Source: JAAUSY01 sp964526735
GTDB taxonomy: Bacteria; Chloroflexota; Chloroflexia; Chloroflexales; Chloroflexaceae
Length of the DNA stretch: 7,274 nt
NCBI GenBank assembly: GCA_964526735.1
Contig: CAZGLO010000125.1
Coordinates: forward strand, 1-7,274
Direction: 5' to 3'
Shown here: positions 5,301-7,274 of the stretch, in pieces
How the letters are laid out: every line of letters starts with the position of its first letter
Numbering within the stretch: the first letter of the stretch is position 1
Program-made: the position numbers and the translations under genes
The notes under the pieces: generated by a model
Told to the model about the DNA's origin: nothing
What the model saw: only the letters and a program-made list of their open reading frames with translations
The model's database searches: none

Positions 5301-6984
5301 GCCGGGTGAGGGTGGCCATCTGCCGGGGCACAAGGTGAGCGAAGAGATTGCCCGCATCCGCCATACGACCCCTGGTGTTCCGCTTATCAGCCCGCCCCCG
5401 CACCACGATATCTACAGTATCGAGGACTTGGCACAGCTTATCTACGACCTTAAGCGCGTCAATCAAGGTGTCCGCGTATCGGTCAAGCTGGTGGCGATGG
5501 CTGGTGTCGGAACGGTGGCGGCGGGTGTTGCCAAGGGCTACGCAGATATCATTCTCATCAGTGGAGCCTCTGGCGGGACAGGTGCATCGCCACTCAGCAG
5601 CATCAAACACGCTGGTATGCCATGGGAGTTGGGGCTGGCAGAAGCACAGCAAACGCTCGTGCTCAACGGCTTGCGTGGACGGGTGTGTCTGCGCGTTGAC
5701 GGCGGGCTGCAGACAGGTCGTGACGTGGTGATTTCCGCGATGCTTGGCGCTGACCAATACTCCTTTGGGACGGCGGCGATGGTCGCTGAAGGGTGTATTA
5801 TGGCGCGCGTCTGTAATACGAACAATTGCCCCGTCGGCATCGCGACACAACGGCTCGATCTGCGCTCAAAATTCCCCGGCAAGCCAGAGATGGTGATGGC
5901 GTTCTTCCGCTATATGGCGCAAGAGATACGCGAAATCCTGGCATCGCTTGGGTTGCGGTCGCTTGATGAGGCGGTAGGTCGGACAGACCTCCTCCGCCAG
6001 AAGCAGACAGGTGACCCCAATGCCGACTCCATCGATCTGTCACCAATCTTGTCGCAGCCAGAGACGGCGGATGAAATCCAGCACAGCGGCAAGCGCAATC
6101 CGCATCCGGTAGAGGATATCATCGATGACCGGATCACCTACGATAGCCGTGACGCGGTGGAGGACGGGGAGCCGGTCAAGCTCATCTACGGCATCAGCAA
6201 CTGCGACCGGACAGTTGGCGCGCGGCTCTCTGGGGCTATCAGCAAGAAGTATGGTGAGCAAGGTCTCCCACAAGATACCATCCACGTCACACTGCGCGGC
6301 AGTGCGGGCCAGAGTTTTGGGGCCTTTGCCGCGAACGGGATGAGTTTGGTGCTCATTGGCGAGGCGAATGACTATGTTGGCAAGGGGATGTCTGGCGGGA
6401 CGATTGTCGTTCGGCCTGGTGACTATGCCAAGTCGTTCGTCTGGAGCGAGAATGTCATCGCTGGTAATACCATCCTTTACGGCGCGACGGGGGGAGAACT
6501 CTTCCTGGCAGGCCGCGTTGGAGAGCGGTTTGCCGTGCGCAACAGCGGCGCGACAGCGGTGGTAGAAGGCGTGGGCGACCACGGGTGTGAGTATATGACC
6601 GGCGGGACGGTCGTCATTCTTGGGCCAACTGGCTACAACTTTGGCGCAGGGATGACAGGCGGCGTGGCGTTTGTGCTCGACAAAGAAGAGAAATTGCCTA
6701 TCCGCTTCAACAAAGAACTCGTCCAGCTTGACCGCCTGACCGAGGCCGAGGCCGAGCGCGTGCGCGGGTTGATCCAACGCCACGCTGCTCTCACCGAAAG
6801 CCCGTATGCCAATACGATTTTGGCCGCGTGGGATCGCCATCGTGGGCTATTCTGGCGCGTGATGCCGCGTGAGATGGTCGCGAAGATTGAGGCGTCGAAT
6901 GAGGGGCAGGAAGAGAAAACTCCTAAGCCCACTCACCCCACGAAAGACTCCTCTCCGGCGATGGCCATCGGCGAAGGGGCGTAA
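2380..6984 (+). CDS. gltB: Glutamate synthase (GOGAT) large subunit
   Basis: Converts 2-oxoglutarate plus glutamine to two glutamates; cytoplasmic, ammonia assimilation with glutamine synthetase. The 1534-residue protein is full length. Domains in order: a 22-residue propeptide, then Cys23 in DNCGIGF, the expected N-terminal nucleophile of the class II glutaminase after processing. Glutaminase motifs follow: HQRYSTNTFPTW (228-239), HNGEINT (250-256) and DRNGLRPARY (370-379). A central domain runs from about 465 to 790. The FMN synthase domain (about 885-1200) has SHGAMS (901-906), KPGEGGHLPGHKV (974-986) and the GGTGASP loop (1065-1071), with Cys1139, 1145 and 1150 as 3Fe-4S ligands in the usual CX5CX4C spacing. 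The C-terminal GXGXG domain includes GKGMSGG (1334-1340) and GAGMTGG (1422-1428), followed by a polar tail of about 30 residues. AGGTGG precedes the ATG by three bases. No gltD lies nearby, so the electron donor (NADPH via GltD elsewhere, or ferredoxin) is open. Confidence 0.97.
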   Translation: MKIPAQSILNRTLYDPWFEHDNCGIGFVARMNGTPSHGIVTMALVALGNQAHRGAVAADANTGDGAGILTQIPRALLLRELERQGVQANAADLALGMVFLPHDVEAVQASCRIITQTLMNRGLDVLAWRDVPTNDRMLGQRAMETKPRIRQVIISRPKGLDDQGYECTLFLARKEMEEALDAQNLTTYIPSLSSRTVVYKGLLVGTHLACFYPDLHDPAYQTAIAVYHQRYSTNTFPTWERAQPFRMVSHNGEINTLQGNINWTRARQNKLQFPDIPGTQRSTTNIVTSVVDGKGSDSAIFDNALEVLVQGGRDILHAMAMMVPEAWEKVPDIDPDLRAFYQYHNCLVEPWDGPAALTFCDGQVVGTSLDRNGLRPARYCITDDGLVISGSEAGVVPLEEHRIIQKGRLGPGQMIAVDVKTGKFYSNGEIKESFGRRRPYRTWIKDHLTLLENLATQGTVENGVGQLAAPLSALQVAFGYTSEELSVLIKPMMRDGREPVGAMGDDTPLAVLSTQELGRPLFQYFKQRFAEVTNPPIDPIRETMVMSLSVRLGGRLNVLEETPEHAHQLRLPSPMLTDAQLAAIRNNSDPRLRAVTLDAVMPVDNPDLEQAVQRLCQEAEHATKDGVAILIISDKATDERHAPMPSLLAVGSVHHHLIRIGLRGRVSLVVESGDPREVHHMACLIGYGAKGINPYLALASAREMVGTTKNEISIEEAEQNFINAVEKGILKIMSKMGISPLESYCGAQIFEVIGLDKQVIDCCFTNTPSRVGGIGFKKLASDIIKRHEKAFQTKTSKLGSVGFYKFKKDGEYHAYNPSVIRALHDAVFPKDGVLNDGLDENGNIWQEGYERYRVYADLVNKRPPTELRDLMDFTPAGDPIPLEEVEPIENILKRFSTAAMSHGAMSSESHEILAVAMNRLGGTGNSGEGGEAIERFEDERISHIKQVASGRFGVTTNYLVHCKELQIKMAQGSKPGEGGHLPGHKVSEEIARIRHTTPGVPLISPPPHHDIYSIEDLAQLIYDLKRVNQGVRVSVKLVAMAGVGTVAAGVAKGYADIILISGASGGTGASPLSSIKHAGMPWELGLAEAQQTLVLNGLRGRVCLRVDGGLQTGRDVVISAMLGADQYSFGTAAMVAEGCIMARVCNTNNCPVGIATQRLDLRSKFPGKPEMVMAFFRYMAQEIREILASLGLRSLDEAVGRTDLLRQKQTGDPNADSIDLSPILSQPETADEIQHSGKRNPHPVEDIIDDRITYDSRDAVEDGEPVKLIYGISNCDRTVGARLSGAISKKYGEQGLPQDTIHVTLRGSAGQSFGAFAANGMSLVLIGEANDYVGKGMSGGTIVVRPGDYAKSFVWSENVIAGNTILYGATGGELFLAGRVGERFAVRNSGATAVVEGVGDHGCEYMTGGTVVILGPTGYNFGAGMTGGVAFVLDKEEKLPIRFNKELVQLDRLTEAEAERVRGLIQRHAALTESPYANTILAAWDRHRGLFWRVMPREMVAKIEASNEGQEEKTPKPTHPTKDSSPAMAIGEGA

Positions 6985-7000
6985 TACGCATACCTCCCTG

Positions 7001-7019
7001 TAGACAAGAATACTGTCTA
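7001..7019 (+). other. Short hairpin after gltB
   Basis: TAGACA and TGTCTA are perfect six-base arms around a seven-base loop, 17 bases after the gltB stop. No T run follows, so alone it is unlikely to terminate; it may protect the mRNA 3' end ahead of the stronger hairpin that follows. Confidence 0.3.
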
Positions 7020-7023
7020 TGTG

Positions 7024-7062
7024 CAACCTCGCTCCTCATTTGCAGGGGCGGGGTTGTGTTTA
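7024..7062 (+). terminator. Probable gltB terminator
   Basis: CAACCTCGCTCC (7024-7035) pairs along its whole length with GGGGCGGGGTTG (7045-7056), twelve pairs with two G-T, over a nine-base loop. It is followed by TGTTTA. The stem is very stable but the T run is weak. It lies 40 bases after the gltB stop and ahead of the converging tRNA gene, the expected place for the end of the gltB transcript. Confidence 0.6.
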
Positions 7063-7195
7063 TGGAGGGGAAGGAGGTAGGGAAGATATAGATGACCCGT
7101 AACAAGCCGCTATGAATGATTATGCGGCCCGCGACCGTGTGCAGTGGTTGTTCTCATTTTGAGTTGAAATTTGGGAAGATTTTGGGGATAAAAAA

Positions 7196-7271
7196 TGGGG
7201 TGTCTGATGGGGCTCGAACCCACAACCCCCTGATCCACAGTCAGGTGCTCTGCCATTGAGCTACAGACACC
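7196..7271 (-). tRNA. tRNA-His (anticodon GTG)
   Basis: A complete cloverleaf on the minus strand. The acceptor stem is GTGTCTG/CAGACAC, all seven pairs Watson-Crick. The D arm is GCTC/GAGC with a seven-base loop. The anticodon arm is CCTGA/TCAGG with loop CTGTGGA, so the anticodon is GTG (complement of 7236-7238). A five-base variable loop is followed by a T arm GTGGG/CCCAT with loop TTCGAGC. Two histidine identity features are present: an extra G at -1 (7271) and discriminator C73 (7199) opposite it. CCA is encoded (7198-7196). A run of six T follows at once on the minus strand, a possible weak terminator. Any promoter lies beyond the right edge. It converges on gltB. Confidence 0.97.
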
Positions 7272-7274
7272 ACA

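Noticed and set aside
5494..5502. Met1040 where many GOGATs have Glu in KLV(S/A)E
   Set aside because: Firmicutes enzymes, as I remember them, have Lys here, so the position is not invariant and the change is not evidence of lost function.
6040..6840. 266-residue minus-strand open frame
   Set aside because: Antisense to the GXGXG domain of gltB; a shadow of GC-biased third codon positions.
7107..7129. GCCGC/GCGGC inverted repeat as a tRNA-His terminator
   Set aside because: Only five pairs with a 13-base loop, no T run on either side, and about 70 bases beyond the tRNA end.

Overview
The window looks like an ordinary housekeeping stretch of a bacterial chromosome. It holds a bidirectional terminator between converging genes, a three-gene ribosomal-protein operon on the minus strand, an 840-base intergenic region rich in regulatory-looking signals, a very large glutamate synthase gene on the plus strand, and a histidine tRNA gene on the minus strand at the right edge. 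Base composition is moderately GC-rich. The wording of the ribosomal proteins and of GltB makes me lean towards Chloroflexota, but that is from memory and only moderately secure. No phage, transposon, CRISPR or toxin/defence genes are visible.

Layout. At 1-102 there is a GC-rich, foldable edge, possibly the end of an upstream gene. At 103-372 (+) lies a small protein with a Ser/Arg/Gln-rich disordered N-terminus and one C-terminal membrane helix; two short tandem duplications follow it (361-427). A hairpin with T runs on both sides (450-503) separates it from the converging ribosomal operon. That operon reads leftward: rplU (L21, 1212-1526), rpmA (L27, 857-1126), rpmE (L31, 540-839). A textbook sigma-70 promoter (1783-1811) drives it, with a leader of about 250 nt that contains a terminator-like hairpin.

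The divergent intergenic region (1539-2379) also holds two inverted repeats, five in-phase copies of an 11-bp repeat (1883-1937), a 29-bp dyad over an extended -10 element facing gltB (2009-2037), and a series of hairpins ending in a large terminator-like stem (2294-2349) just before the gltB ribosome binding site. gltB (2380-6984) encodes an intact 1534-residue glutamate synthase large subunit with glutaminase, central, FMN/3Fe-4S synthase and GXGXG domains. No gltD lies beside it. A strong hairpin (7024-7062) probably ends its transcript, and tRNA-His(GTG) with encoded CCA and the -1 G converges from the right.

The coding content is conventional: translation machinery on one side and central ammonia assimilation on the other. 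The parts worth a second look are non-coding. Both divergent transcription units seem to carry long leaders ending in, or containing, terminator-like hairpins with possible alternative pairings, which suggests attenuation or autoregulation. These are readings by eye; no folding or homology search was run.
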